Shown in pieces: positions 35,039 to 45,021 of a DNA stretch of 58,481 nucleotides. The number at the start of each line of letters is the position of its first letter. Position 1 is the first letter of the stretch. A program made the position numbers and the translations under genes. The DNA is from Bythopirellula sp. (GTDB lineage: Bacteria; Planctomycetota; Planctomycetia; Pirellulales; Lacipirellulaceae), in NCBI GenBank assembly GCA_028285205.1, contig JANQQA010000269.1:1-58481 (forward strand), written 5' to 3'. Below the pieces are notes generated by a model. The model made no database searches. It had not been told where the DNA came from and saw only the letters and a list, made by a program, of their open reading frames with translations.

Positions 35039-36430
35039 CTACGTGAAGATATACCCCTCTTCACCATGCTCGCTCATGTCGAGGCCGCGAACTTCGTCCT
35101 CTTCGCTCACGCGCAATCCAACCATCGCTTTGACGATCATCAGGATGATGAACGTCGCGACAACGCTAAACGCAATCGTCACGAGCACCGCCGCGATCTG
35201 ACCGGCCATGATATTGCCGCCTTCGAGCATGCCAAGCTTCTCACCCTTTTCGGTGATATCCCAGCACGCGCGCGTGGCGAAGACTCCGGTCAGAATCGCA
35301 CCCAAGGTGCCACCAACACCGTGGACGCCGAACGCATCGAGTGAATCGTCGTAGCCGAACGCGGCTTTGACCTTGCCGCAAGCAATGGCACAAATTACGC
35401 CGGCGGCGCCGCCCATGATCAGGGCCGGCATGGGATTCACAAACCCCGCGGCCGGCGTGATGCACACCAGACCCGCAACGGCACCCGACGCGGCTCCCAA
35501 CACGCTCGGCTTGCCCGAGGTGATCCACTCGTAGAAGCACCAGCCCAGGACACCTGCGGCTGCGGAAAAATGAGTCACTGCGAATGCACTCGCTGCCAGA
35601 TGATCGGAAGCCAGCTCGCTACCAGCATTAAAGCCGAACCAACCGACCCACAACATGGCCGCACCCATCGTCGTATAGGTGAGATTGTGAGGACGCAAGT
35701 CGGCTGAGCCGTATCCGCCACGAGGTCCAATCATCAAAGCGCAGATGAGGGCGGAAATTCCCGAGCTGATATGCACCACCGTGCCGCCAGCGAAGTCGAG
35801 CGCACCGCCGGCGATCGCATGTTCCTCTCCAAACGCGAGGATACCGCCGCCCCAAACCCAATGGCACAGCGGACAATAGACGACCGTGCCCCAAATAATG
35901 CTGAACAGCACCATCGCGCTGAACTTCATCCGCTCAGCAAACGCACCACAGATCAGCGCCGGGGTGATGATGAAGAACATCCCTTGGAAGAGCATGTGCG
36001 TGTAACGAGGGATCGCATCGGCCATTGGTTCGACCGCCGCTCCAGCCTCTTCGTCCCAGGTACGCTGCACTCCTTCCATAAACAAGTAATCGGCGTTGCC
36101 AATGTAGGGACCACCATCACCAAAGCACAGCGAGTAACCATACAGCGCCCAGAGCACCGTCATCATGCCCATCAAGAACACGCACTGCATCATCACACCC
36201 AGAACGTTCTTCTTGCGCACCAGTCCACCGTAGAACATCGCCAAGCCAGGGGCCGTCATGAACAGCACCAAGGCACAGCTGGTGAGCATCCAGGCATTGT
36301 GTCCGGCGAGTGCCGCCTCGTCGGCTTTCGCCGAGACGTCTTCCAGACTTTGTGCAAAGACCGGCTGCGCATGCAGCCCCAGGTAAGTGACCGCCATCCC
36401 AAGGATAGCCGTCCTTATCAATCCGCCCAT
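35039..36430 (-). CDS. amt: ammonium transporter Amt
   Basis: A 463-residue inner-membrane channel for ammonium. A signal-like N-terminus (TAILGMAVTYLGLHAQPVFA) is followed by eleven expected helices. Family landmarks: WMLTSCALVLFMTAPGLAMF, YGGLVRKKNVLGVMMQC, the Amt signature ALDFAGGTVVHISSGISALI with one pore histidine, and DAFGVHGVGGTLGAILTGVF with the other. The RBS GGGAG lies 6 bases from the ATG. The C-terminal tail that contacts PII is present (MVGLRVSEEDEVRGLDMSEH). First gene of the amt-glnB-glnD set. Confidence 0.97.
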   Translation of the reverse strand: MGGLIRTAILGMAVTYLGLHAQPVFAQSLEDVSAKADEAALAGHNAWMLTSCALVLFMTAPGLAMFYGGLVRKKNVLGVMMQCVFLMGMMTVLWALYGYSLCFGDGGPYIGNADYLFMEGVQRTWDEEAGAAVEPMADAIPRYTHMLFQGMFFIITPALICGAFAERMKFSAMVLFSIIWGTVVYCPLCHWVWGGGILAFGEEHAIAGGALDFAGGTVVHISSGISALICALMIGPRGGYGSADLRPHNLTYTTMGAAMLWVGWFGFNAGSELASDHLAASAFAVTHFSAAAGVLGWCFYEWITSGKPSVLGAASGAVAGLVCITPAAGFVNPMPALIMGGAAGVICAIACGKVKAAFGYDDSLDAFGVHGVGGTLGAILTGVFATRACWDITEKGEKLGMLEGGNIMAGQIAAVLVTIAFSVVATFIILMIVKAMVGLRVSEEDEVRGLDMSEHGEEGYIFT

Positions 36431-36665
36431 TTCTTTCTCCCAGATTTCTTATCCGCTTAAGAAAATGAGGGCGTTCCGCCTCGGGCCACTCAACCCGAAC
36501 ACCCACCATGAGTTGTAGAGCAGGCTGAAACGCCAAATTTGAAAAGCCAGTTTCCAGAATCGACCGGTAATCGGGCGCATCCAGCTGCCTGAATGTGCCT
36601 CTAGAATATGTGCGAAAACTGCATAAGTAAAGATAGGACTGCCGGGTCAGCTGCAAACCAGACGG

Positions 36666-37211
36666 TCACCGGGACTTCGTCCACGGCATATCGGGGGTAT
36701 CCGCCTCGGCGTTCGCGGTTCTGGCTACCACGAACAAGAGATCGCTGGTTCGGTTTACCATCTGCAACACAACTTCGCGAACCGATGTCTGCTGCGCTAG
36801 ATCCACGATTTCGCGCTCGGCCCGCCGGCACACACAGCGCGCCAGATGGAGGGCGGCAGCCGCCTTCGTGCCGCCGGGGAGAATGAAATAGGTCAGTGGC
36901 GTCAGTTTCTGCTCCAACTCATCGATAATCTCCTCCTGCTGATCCACGTCTTCAGCCTGCAGAATCCTCGTCTTCGCCGCCTCAGGATCGGGACTCGCTA
37001 ATTCCGCTCCCAAATCCAGAAGTTGGTTTTGCAGTCGCAGGATGATTTCATCGCACTTGGGACTTAGTCCCTCGGCCCGTGCTACCCCCAGGACCGCATT
37101 CAATTCGTCGATGGTCCCGTACGCAGCGATTCGCTGGTCCGACTTCTGGACTCGCTCATTTCCCAGTAACGACGTCGCTCCCTGGTCGCCTCCTCGTGTG
37201 TAGATCTTCAT
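36666..37211 (-). CDS. cob(I)alamin adenosyltransferase, PduO type
   Basis: Transfers the adenosyl group of ATP to cobalt in cob(I)alamin to give coenzyme B12. The 181 residues match the PduO-type trimeric ATR: MKIYTRGGDQGATSLLGNER with the ATP-binding TRxGDxGxT, DQRIAAYGTIDELNAVLGVA, and the C-terminal signature FILPGGTKAAAALHLARCVC with RRAEREIVDLA. All the expected Arg, Asp and Glu residues of the nucleotide site are visible. The ATG at 37211 starts the canonical N-terminus. It stands alone, 235 bases upstream of amt on the same strand. Confidence 0.95.
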   Translation of the reverse strand: MKIYTRGGDQGATSLLGNERVQKSDQRIAAYGTIDELNAVLGVARAEGLSPKCDEIILRLQNQLLDLGAELASPDPEAAKTRILQAEDVDQQEEIIDELEQKLTPLTYFILPGGTKAAAALHLARCVCRRAEREIVDLAQQTSVREVVLQMVNRTSDLLFVVARTANAEADTPDMPWTKSR

Positions 37212-37638
37212 ATCACGCTGCAGTCAGCCCCACTAGATTCCAAGTAACTCCATCCCTCGCCTCCACGACGAACGTTCGACATTCTAACAGCGTAGCGAAG
37301 ATAGTGGCATTGACGAAAGCTGGGGTAATGACGATTTAGGCAGCTGGCCAACCGCGAAATCCGTGCGATGGCAACTGACTCAGGCTGCAAATTCAACCGA
37401 CCAGATTTCACAACCCGAGCATCAGCTCCACGCCCACAGGCGGCATTTGTTCGCCGGGAGACGTTTGACTGCGGCGAACCTCGATTGCAGGCTAGAATTG
37501 CTGAGACCTCAAAAACCCCCTAGCCTACCGAATTAAACATCTGTGCGGTAGAATTCCACAGTTTGGGCGAGCGAGGAAAACCCGCCATCGGATTGTCCCC
37601 GGCCTGGGGCGATCGAACAACCGTTTCAGGAGTCCGTA
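37212..37638. other. divergent promoter region, no gene recognised
   Basis: 427 bases between the divergent ATR and HlyD-like genes. It holds the AGGAG of the HlyD-like gene (37628-37632). No confident -35/-10 pair and no ORF with family resemblance. Confidence 0.45.
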
Positions 37639-39345
37639 ATGCTGCGTCTGTTCATTTTCATCTTGATCACCCATATCGGCTTGTTGAGCGTTTCAGCATT
37701 GATACAAGCGCAGCCTATCGCCCCGAGCGCAGCCGCTGAGGATTCCGCCAACAACGAGCCCGACGAAGCGGAAGAGAAAGCCGATGACGCCGAATCCGAC
37801 ACTGAGAGTGACAAATCTGAAGACGCTTCGAAGACGCCGGATTCCGCCGACAGCAAAGACTCCGACGGCGATGAGGAAGAGGCGAAATCCGATGGCGACA
37901 AATCCGAAGACGAAGACAAGTCCAAAGACGAATCAGCAAAGCCAAAGAAAACAGAGAAAAAGAGACCCAAGCCCTACAAGGTGAAGGTGGAGAAGCTGAC
38001 GATCGAGGCTGAACTTGATGGCGTGTTTGTCGCCGATGAGATGGAAGAACTCGTGCTCCGTCCCGAGGTTTGGTCGCGATTCAAGGTCCGCGAGGCGGTG
38101 GAGCACGGCACGGAAGTCAAAAAGGGCGAGGTCTTGATTCGCTTCGACGACGAAGACCTGGAAGAAGATCTGTCTGAAGAAGCCCTCGACCAGAGCATCG
38201 GCCAACTGGCGCTCTTGCAAGAGGAAGAAGAGTATCCCCGCGTGAAGCGGCTGCTGGAACTCAGTCTCGAAAGCGCGGAGCGTCGATATCAGCAGGTGAA
38301 GGATGACTACGAGTACTATCATGAGACCGATCGACCCTTCACCGTTCAGCTTGCCAATTTCCGCTACAAGTCTGCGCAAGAGCAGCTCGCCTCGGCAGAG
38401 GAGGAACTCAAGCAGTTGCAACAGATGTACGAGGCAGACGAAATCACCGAGGAAACCGAAGAGATCGTTTTGCGCAGACAAAAGTTTGCCGTCGAGACGG
38501 CGAAAGTCATTCTTAAGATCAACAAGGAGAGCCGCGACTACACGCTCGACGTTTCACTACCGCGCAGCGATGCGTCCTACGAAACACGACTTGAGGAGGC
38601 CGAACTCTCCTATAAACAAGCGAAAACCGCGGTGGAAATGGGAACGACGCGGAAAAGCTACGAGATGGAAAAGAAACGTCAGGCTCGCGCCAAGAGCGTC
38701 GAACGCCACGGCGAGTTGCTGTCCGACAAAGCGTTGATGGAACTACGTGCTCCCTGTGATGGGGTGGTTTACTACGGCAAGTGCACTAGTGGCAAATGGA
38801 CGCAAATCAACTCGATGAAGGCGAAGCTAAAACCGTTTGGTACCGCAACGCCAAACACGGTGTTGATGACCGTCGTCAAACCGGGCGCACTGCACATCGA
38901 GTCGAGTATCGGCGAAAAGCAAGTTCCCGACATCAAGACCGGACAGCTTGCCACCGTCGCACCGACCGCCGATGAAGAACTCGAGTTGGCAGGCAAGGTC
39001 GCCCACGTCGATGCGATTCCCGGAGCGAGCAATAAATTCAAGGTCGAAATTGAGTTTGAGGACTCGGAGGCCCCTGAGTGGTTGGTTGCTGGGATGACGT
39101 GCGAGTCGAAGATCGTCATCTACGAAAATGAGGAGGCGGTCATCATTCCCCAGGATCTGGTCAATACGGACGAAGATGACGAGAAAACCAAGTACGTGAT
39201 GCTCGTTGACCCCGACGACGACAAACCGGTGCGGCGGAAGGTGAAGCTAGGCCGCAAAAAGGATAAAGTCGTCGAAGTGCTCAAAGGCCTTGAGGCCGGC
39301 GATCAGATTGTCAAAGAAGACAAAAAGGATCAGAACGACGACTAG
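37639..39345 (+). CDS. HlyD-like periplasmic adaptor with very acidic N-terminal region
   Basis: A 568-residue exported protein. Signal peptide (FIFILITHIGLLSVSALIQA), then about 90 residues of Asp/Glu/Ser/Lys-rich low-complexity sequence (DDAESDTESDKSEDASK and similar), then a membrane-fusion-protein architecture: a biotinyl/lipoyl-like half (HGTEVKKGEVLIRFDDEDL), a long alpha-helical coiled coil (about 180-330), the second half (LRAPCDGVVYYGKCTSGKW), beta-barrel domain (IGEKQVPDIKTGQLATVAPT) and end PQDLVNTDEDDEKTKYVML. No ABC or RND partner is in the window. RBS AGGAG 6 bases from the ATG; the next gene starts 23 bases after its stop. Confidence 0.85.
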   Translation: MLRLFIFILITHIGLLSVSALIQAQPIAPSAAAEDSANNEPDEAEEKADDAESDTESDKSEDASKTPDSADSKDSDGDEEEAKSDGDKSEDEDKSKDESAKPKKTEKKRPKPYKVKVEKLTIEAELDGVFVADEMEELVLRPEVWSRFKVREAVEHGTEVKKGEVLIRFDDEDLEEDLSEEALDQSIGQLALLQEEEEYPRVKRLLELSLESAERRYQQVKDDYEYYHETDRPFTVQLANFRYKSAQEQLASAEEELKQLQQMYEADEITEETEEIVLRRQKFAVETAKVILKINKESRDYTLDVSLPRSDASYETRLEEAELSYKQAKTAVEMGTTRKSYEMEKKRQARAKSVERHGELLSDKALMELRAPCDGVVYYGKCTSGKWTQINSMKAKLKPFGTATPNTVLMTVVKPGALHIESSIGEKQVPDIKTGQLATVAPTADEELELAGKVAHVDAIPGASNKFKVEIEFEDSEAPEWLVAGMTCESKIVIYENEEAVIIPQDLVNTDEDDEKTKYVMLVDPDDDKPVRRKVKLGRKKDKVVEVLKGLEAGDQIVKEDKKDQNDD

Positions 39346-39368
39346 TCGCTTGTCATCATCCCATCTCC

Positions 39369-40634
39369 ATGGAAATTCGCGTGAATTGCCTCGCCAGCCG
39401 AATCCTGCCTCCCGTGGTATTGGCCTACTGCGTGCTAACCACCACAACGTGCCGCGCGGAAGACGAGAACGCCTCGACCGTCGCCTATCCCTTGTCGGTG
39501 CAAGGGCCCAAACCAGAACCGATCTCGCCACCGTCCGAGTCCGATGTGCAATACGCGCTCGAACGCGGAATCGACTTTCTGTTGCAGGATCAGATGAAAA
39601 TCGGTGCTTGGGGCAGCGCTCGCCGCACCAAGCGTCTGAACATCTACGCCCCAGTGCCGGGCTCGCATCACGCCTTTCGCACGGCCGTGACTTCGCTAGT
39701 GCTGATGGCATTGGTCGAGTCACGCGAGCAGTTCGACGGAGCGAAACGCACGGAAATCGAAACTGCCATTGATCGCGGCCAGGCATGGCTGTTGGAACAT
39801 GGCGACGACTTGCGTCGCGCCGACGCGGATGCGATTTACAACGTCTGGGGACATTCTTTTGCGATCCAGGCAATCGTGCGACTGCACGCCCGCGCTGAAG
39901 ACAATGAGGACTTGCGCAGTCAGCTCGTGGAGTTGCTCAAGTACCAAGTCGATCGGCTGCACCGCTACCAGACGATCGATGGCGGTTGGGCCTACTACGG
40001 CAACGACGAACTCCACACACGACGGCCCAGCGGCAGTACGTTCAGCTTCGTCACAGCGACCGCGCTGATCGCCCTCGACGAAGCGAAAACACTCGGTGCG
40101 GAGCTGCCTGAGAAACGTATCCAGCAAGCCATCGATTCGATCCTACGACAACGCTATCCCGACTTCGCCTACGCCTACGGTGAATACCTGAAGCTGATGC
40201 CGCGTTACGGCATCAACCGACCCGCCGGCAGCCTGGGACGCTCGCAAGCATGTAATCTCGCGTTGCGGCTCTACGGCGATGAGTTTGTCACTGACGAGGT
40301 CCTCAAAACTTGGCTCAATCGATTGTTTGCCCGCAACGGATGGCTCAGCATTGGTCGCAAGTACCCGGTGCCGCACGAATCGCACTTTGGCGTCGCGGGG
40401 TATTTTTACTATTACGGGCATTTCTACGCGGGCCTCACGATCGAGCAGCTACCACCCGAGGAGCGGCCATACTTCCAAGATCACTTGGCACATATTCTCC
40501 TCCCTCTGCAGGAGAAAGACGGCAGCTGGTGGGATTATCCGCTCTACAACTATCATCAGCAGTATGGCACCGCGATGGCGGTCTGTGCGCTGCTTCGCTG
40601 CCAGCAGCCCCTTGCTCCTGCGGCTGTTGAGTAG
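39369..40634 (+). CDS. exported prenyltransferase/squalene-oxidase-repeat (terpene-cyclase-fold) protein
   Basis: A 421-residue protein with an N-terminal signal (RILPPVVLAYCVLTTTTCRA) and an alpha/alpha-barrel of the prenyltransferase/squalene-cyclase repeat kind: ALERGIDFLLQDQMKIGAWG, RTAVTSLVLMALVE, HRYQTIDGGWAYYGND, SFVTATALIALDEAK and the final repeat LLPLQEKDGSWWDYPL. The DxxGxW-type repeat cores are clear. The Asp-rich active-site motif of squalene-hopene cyclases is not seen, and export argues against a terpene cyclase. Such proteins are widespread in planctomycetes with unknown role. It is 23 bases downstream of the HlyD-like gene, so probably cotranscribed. Confidence 0.83.
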   Translation: MEIRVNCLASRILPPVVLAYCVLTTTTCRAEDENASTVAYPLSVQGPKPEPISPPSESDVQYALERGIDFLLQDQMKIGAWGSARRTKRLNIYAPVPGSHHAFRTAVTSLVLMALVESREQFDGAKRTEIETAIDRGQAWLLEHGDDLRRADADAIYNVWGHSFAIQAIVRLHARAEDNEDLRSQLVELLKYQVDRLHRYQTIDGGWAYYGNDELHTRRPSGSTFSFVTATALIALDEAKTLGAELPEKRIQQAIDSILRQRYPDFAYAYGEYLKLMPRYGINRPAGSLGRSQACNLALRLYGDEFVTDEVLKTWLNRLFARNGWLSIGRKYPVPHESHFGVAGYFYYYGHFYAGLTIEQLPPEERPYFQDHLAHILLPLQEKDGSWWDYPLYNYHQQYGTAMAVCALLRCQQPLAPAAVE

Positions 40635-40998
40635 CGTCTTCCAACGCTGCTCCGTTCGACATCGTCTGCCGCCGCCTCGCCGATCGCGTTCTCGCCTCGC
40701 GGCACAACTTTAGCCCTTATGCGCAGTTTGATTCACAATTCTTCGACCACTGATTCGGTCGTGACGGTTGTGACGGGCTCGGGCTACCGAATCCAGCTCC
40801 TTCTCCGCGAGTCCACCTACCAGCGCGCACGCATAACCTAGGTTTCAGTAGATGCGGCAGCGGCCTCGCTACGAGTCGCTCGCACGCCCGGCGTCCCCCC
40901 GCCAGAGACCCAGGTCTCACACCGATAGCTCCCGGCAACTCCCGAGAATCATTGTTCAACGTCCAGCAGTTTGCTTTGACCCAGCTTAGAGTTCGCCG
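40635..40998. other. intergenic stretch, no gene recognised
   Basis: About 364 bases. A minus-strand frame (40717-40959) is open but Arg/Pro/Ser-rich with no family resemblance or RBS. No hairpin with a T-run was found after the preceding gene. Confidence 0.4.
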
Positions 40999-41709
40999 AT
41001 GGGATTCCTAAAGAGTTTTTTTACAAACGTCTTCCATGAGGAAGTCGTGGCCGAAGTCACGAGCAGCTTCCAAGAGCTTGAAGAGCAAGAATTGGAAGCG
41101 CACTTGGGCATTAGTCGCTACGGCGATTTCATCCTGTCTGATGCGGTCCGACCATCGTACGATCTGAACGTCGTCCCGTCGGCCGGTTTTCGTCACGACA
41201 CGTACCGCGATGAGTCAAGCAAGCAAGACGTGCCTGTCGTGATGGCGGCGGTCTCGCGCGAGCGGATGTTCGACACGTTCATGGAGTTGCTTGAACCCCT
41301 GGGTCCCGCAGTCGACGTTGTACTCGAAACAAGTCACAACTACTCCGACAGCGGCCATCAAGATCTGTATCGCGAGCACATCGACATGCCCATCCTGCAG
41401 AGCATTCTGTGGGACTTTGAAGATCTGCTGGTCAACGACGGCTGTACTGGGATCGCCGTGCTCAATCCCAAAACACCCCAAGAAGTTCAATTCGACGAGC
41501 ACAAGCTGTTGATTGTCTACGGCCAAAACCTCACGCCCTACGAGGGCGTCTTGATCGACGCGGGACTCAACTGCAACGAGCAGCTGAAGTTCATCACCGA
41601 AGCCGAACACGTCCATTCGACCAATGACGATTACATCCAGCGTTTCGAAGAACTGAAGATGCGTCTGGGTATCGACGGCAACGAAGGCAGCGACGAGGCG
41701 TGTTATTGA
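40999..41709 (+). CDS. conserved-looking hypothetical protein
   Basis: A 236-residue acidic soluble protein with no recognised family. The N-terminus is amphipathic (FLKSFFTNVFHEEVVAEVTS), followed by RYGDFILSDAVRPSYDLNVV, VSRERMFDTFMELLEPLGPA, VVLETSHNYSDSGHQDLYRE, DMPILQSILWDFEDLLVNDG and LLIVYGQNLTPYEGVLIDAG. The even composition, the ATG and the very strong downstream terminator make it a convincing expressed gene. It is transcribed alone. Function unknown; regular alpha/beta alternation suggests a single globular cytoplasmic domain. Confidence 0.75.
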   Translation: MGFLKSFFTNVFHEEVVAEVTSSFQELEEQELEAHLGISRYGDFILSDAVRPSYDLNVVPSAGFRHDTYRDESSKQDVPVVMAAVSRERMFDTFMELLEPLGPAVDVVLETSHNYSDSGHQDLYREHIDMPILQSILWDFEDLLVNDGCTGIAVLNPKTPQEVQFDEHKLLIVYGQNLTPYEGVLIDAGLNCNEQLKFITEAEHVHSTNDDYIQRFEELKMRLGIDGNEGSDEACY

Positions 41710-41803
41710 GGAACTATCCGTCAGCAATCCTCACCAGGCACGACCTACAAGCAACATATCACCGAGTACAAACGCTCCACTTGGCTGCGGCTTTGCAAAC
41801 CGC

Positions 41804-41843
41804 CGGGCCGGTTGTTCCCAAGGAACAGCCGGCCCGTTTTTTT
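41804..41843 (+). terminator. strong intrinsic terminator
   Basis: CGGGCCGGTTGTTCC-CAA-GGAACAGCCGGCCCG followed by seven T (41837-41843): a 15-bp stem with one G-U pair and a 3-base loop. It lies about 95 bases after the stop at 41709 and before the convergent esterase gene. Confidence 0.93.
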
Positions 41844-41887
41844 GAGGGGTGCTCGCAAAGGTCAAACCATCGGTCACCGCAAGGCCA

Positions 41888-42763
41888 TCATGGGTGTCGC
41901 CTGCGGCGGGCGAGCATGCCGATTGCAACGCTCATGCCCAGCAACGTCGCGCTGGCCGGTTCGGGGATGAGTCGCTGCTCAAAGATCCAGGGGATTACCG
42001 GTGTATTCCGCCGGAAGGCGAGCACCCAGCTCCCGTGGTCCACCACCCCGTCAGTGGTCAGCAGGTTGGTCGGCGCCCCGATCTCTTCTAGTGCTGCGTG
42101 TAGTTCTGTCGAAGAAAATGAGGGTACCACACTGTCTTGTAAGTCATGGACGAAGTACATCGGCGTCGATTTCAGTGCCTCTAACCGTTGGGTAGTCACC
42201 GCGCCGCCGCCAGCAATCGACACACCCGCCGCGTAGACGCCGGGGTACTTTTCGATCAAACGTGGCGTAGCGAATCCGCCATCGGAGAAGCCCGCCAAGT
42301 AGATGCGTCTGCGGTCGACGTCGTAGCGGCTGGCTATGTCTTGCGTGAGCTCGTGTGCGAGAGCTTCATAACTGAACCAACTCCCAGGGACGGGAATCTT
42401 GGGAACGAGCAAGTAGCCGGCGTAGGCCTCATCAGCTGCGTCTGCCATGGGACCTGGTCCGAGCCGAAAGCGATTCTCACGCTGCATGGTGTGCAACAGA
42501 TCGTGCATCTTAGGATAGAGATACACGAGATTATTCTCGGCGATGCCATCCATCGAACCGTGCAGGTACACCACCAACGGCGCATCGGTGAGCTCTTCGT
42601 AGCCAGGCGGTCGGTAAAGCTCATAGTCGAGCGACCGCTGCGAATCAGAGACGGTGCCGGTCTCGCGGTCGTAGTCATCCAGTCCGGGGCCGAGCAATGT
42701 GGAGGCGGCTACTGGTGACGCCAACAGCATGGCCAACACGAAACAGGCATACTTGCGTAGCAT
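41888..42763 (-). CDS. exported alpha/beta hydrolase (esterase/depolymerase-like) with PEP-CTERM tail
   Basis: A protein of about 291 residues from the ATG at 42763 (another ATG at 42775). Signal peptide (LRKYACFVLAMLLASPVAAS), then an alpha/beta-hydrolase: YELYRPPGYEELTDAPLVVY with oxyanion-hole HGSMDG, the nucleophile elbow IYLAGFSDGGFATPRL (G-x-S-x-G), MYFVHDLQDSVVPSFS at the acid position and VVDHGSWVLAF with the histidine. The layout is that of feruloyl-esterase/PHB-depolymerase-type (LpqC-like) enzymes. The tail IPEPASATLLGMSVAIGML plus RRRR is the PEP-CTERM sorting signal. Substrate unknown; converges on the strong terminator. Confidence 0.87.
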   Translation of the reverse strand: MLRKYACFVLAMLLASPVAASTLLGPGLDDYDRETGTVSDSQRSLDYELYRPPGYEELTDAPLVVYLHGSMDGIAENNLVYLYPKMHDLLHTMQRENRFRLGPGPMADAADEAYAGYLLVPKIPVPGSWFSYEALAHELTQDIASRYDVDRRRIYLAGFSDGGFATPRLIEKYPGVYAAGVSIAGGGAVTTQRLEALKSTPMYFVHDLQDSVVPSFSSTELHAALEEIGAPTNLLTTDGVVDHGSWVLAFRRNTPVIPWIFEQRLIPEPASATLLGMSVAIGMLARRRRHP

Positions 42764-43076
42764 AGCTAGATCCATTGGTTTTTGTTTGAGTTGGTGCTGT
42801 GCCGACATTGTATTGGCATAGAACACCCATAATCAACCGTTTTTTGCGCGGGATTGACGTCGGCAAGATCCGCTCCTCGGGTCGTGCTTCTGTATGCCGT
42901 CTGGGCAAAATCTGTCGACATTGCTGGCTCGAAGCTCTGGTGAAAGCGGTTTGTCTGTAGATTCGTCCGCGTTTTGCTTGAGGTCCGTGTTTGCGTGTGG
43001 TTGAATGGAATGAGGAGCAGGGACGCTTGTGGTTGGTTGGACGGAACCGCAGCACCTCGTCTCTTTCGAGCTTTCC

Positions 43077-44825
43077 ATGCTCAACTGTCCTCAAGTCAGC
43101 CCGCAGCGTGCGCGCGAAATCGTGCGCGATATCGCCTTCGCCTCGCGCCCGCGCGGACGGTTTTTTGTGCTGCTGTTCACGGCTTCGATGATCGCCTCGT
43201 TTGGACTGATCGCCAATAGCACGGCCGTCATCATCGGTGCGATGCTCGTCTCGCCATTGATGACGCCAATCTTCGGCGCGGCGCTGGGAATGCTCAGGGG
43301 CAATCCGAGAATGCTAGCGCGCGCGCTGTGGAGCGAATTGGCCGGCGTCATCCTAGCCGTCGGGGCTGCGTACCTGGTTGGTATTCCGCAGCTGACGTTC
43401 GGCTCAGCAACTCCTGAAATGCTGGCGCGCACGCAGCCGAATCTGCTAGATCTGTTCGTGGCGATATTTGCCGGCTTCGCCGGTGCCTACGCCCTGATCG
43501 ATGAACGTGTGAGCCCGGCACTGCCGGGGGTGGCGATCGCCACTGCCATCGTCCCGCCGCTATCGACTTGCGGCCTGTGCCTCTCGATCGGAGCTTGGTC
43601 GGGCGCACGTGGCGCGATGTTGCTGTTCTTGGCAAACTTCGTATCGATCCTCATCGTCGCTATGGCCACTTTCGCACTGGGGGGACTCATGCGGCGAAGA
43701 AGGTACACAGCGCGGAGGGTAATCGGTCACTTCGGCCCCACGCTGGCGTCATTTGCCGTGATTGCCGTCATTCTCACCAACTCGTTGATCCGCATCGGGC
43801 GCGACCGCGCCCTCGAACTGTCTATTACTCAAACACTGAACGATCAACTAGAAGGCCTACGCGGAGCGGATCTCGAAGAAAGCGTTTATCGAGTCACTCC
43901 CAACGGTGTGCAGGTGCTCGCCACAGTTCGCGCTCACCGCACGATTTCACCAACTTGGGTGACATCGATTCAGCAAGCGCTCGAAGAGGCGATCTCCGAC
44001 GACGTCGACTTGGTCGTGAGAACCCAACGTTCGCGTGACGTGTGCGCGCTGGGCTCGTCGCTTCAGGTTGTCCATCCAGACCTTGATGGCGTGTTCCTCG
44101 TGCCAGCGCCGGATGACTTCGCAGCTCGTGAGTCGCTCGCATCGCAAGTGGTGCGCGAGTTCTTCGAAGATGAGCCAGGCTTCGAACTTACGCGGATAGA
44201 ATACGGAAAGTCGCCGCAAGGCGAGAGTGTGATCGTCGCGTACACCGACGCAATCCGGCGCATTACGCAGGGTGAATTCGACGACCTCGAAGCCGATCTT
44301 CAGGATCGATTTGATGACAACACGCTGCACCTCTTTGTTCGGGTTAACTCGTCCCGGTTGCGCGGCCGAGATGGGCCAATTCTGGTGGAGTGGACCAACG
44401 TAAGAATTGCAGGCGAGGAGAACATCGCCAGAAAGAAGAAACTTGAAATAGCTATCATGGATGCCGTCAAGAACATGTCGAGCAGCATTCCGCTACGCAT
44501 CCACTTCAATTGGTCAGGGCAGCGCTGGCGGGCGCTAGTTGAATTGATAGGCGGCGAAGTCTTCTCACCGGAGCGCGTCGCTGAGTTGCGCAATTCGCTA
44601 CCAGACGACATGGCGGACGAGGTCGAAGTGCTCGTTTGGCGGCGAAGCGACTTTATCGTTTCCGAGGACGGAATCTCTGATTATGGAACGTTGGTCGAGT
44701 CTGACGCGCCTCGGAGTAGCGAGTCGCTACGCAGATTGTTCCGCACCACGTCTTCGTCGCCGACCGTGCCGCCCGACGACGATCAGGCCGAGTCAGTCGC
44801 GAACGTCGAAGCGGCCGGTGGGTGA
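43077..44825 (+). CDS. DUF389 family membrane protein
   Basis: About 582 residues from the ATG at 43077 (a GTG at 43029 is in frame; both RBSs are weak). The N-terminal half matches the DUF389 membrane region: FFVLLFTASMIASFGLIANS followed by TAVIIGAMLVSPLMTPIFGA, the most conserved segment, then LFVAIFAGFAGAYALIDERV and ALPGVAIATAIVPPLSTCGL. About six membrane helices are followed by a soluble tail from about 270 onward containing VLATVRAHRTISPTWVTSIQ. Function of the family is unknown. The tail is longer than in many relatives (which often end near 350-450), possibly carrying an extra domain. Single gene. Confidence 0.85.
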   Translation: MLNCPQVSPQRAREIVRDIAFASRPRGRFFVLLFTASMIASFGLIANSTAVIIGAMLVSPLMTPIFGAALGMLRGNPRMLARALWSELAGVILAVGAAYLVGIPQLTFGSATPEMLARTQPNLLDLFVAIFAGFAGAYALIDERVSPALPGVAIATAIVPPLSTCGLCLSIGAWSGARGAMLLFLANFVSILIVAMATFALGGLMRRRRYTARRVIGHFGPTLASFAVIAVILTNSLIRIGRDRALELSITQTLNDQLEGLRGADLEESVYRVTPNGVQVLATVRAHRTISPTWVTSIQQALEEAISDDVDLVVRTQRSRDVCALGSSLQVVHPDLDGVFLVPAPDDFAARESLASQVVREFFEDEPGFELTRIEYGKSPQGESVIVAYTDAIRRITQGEFDDLEADLQDRFDDNTLHLFVRVNSSRLRGRDGPILVEWTNVRIAGEENIARKKKLEIAIMDAVKNMSSSIPLRIHFNWSGQRWRALVELIGGEVFSPERVAELRNSLPDDMADEVEVLVWRRSDFIVSEDGISDYGTLVESDAPRSSESLRRLFRTTSSSPTVPPDDDQAESVANVEAAGG

Positions 44826-45021
44826 AACTAGCGAAAGCTAGGTTCACGAATCCGCTGGGCCTGGGCGCGTACTTCGGGGTTTTCCGGCTGGCGCGGCATT
44901 TGGCGCCCGGATGCATCCCGACCATAATGGCGCGACTGAATCACACTGGTCAAAACGGACTGGTCAGCCGGCGGTCGCGCGGTGGCCGACCTGCAGCCGT
45001 TATTGGCACACACGGATTGCC

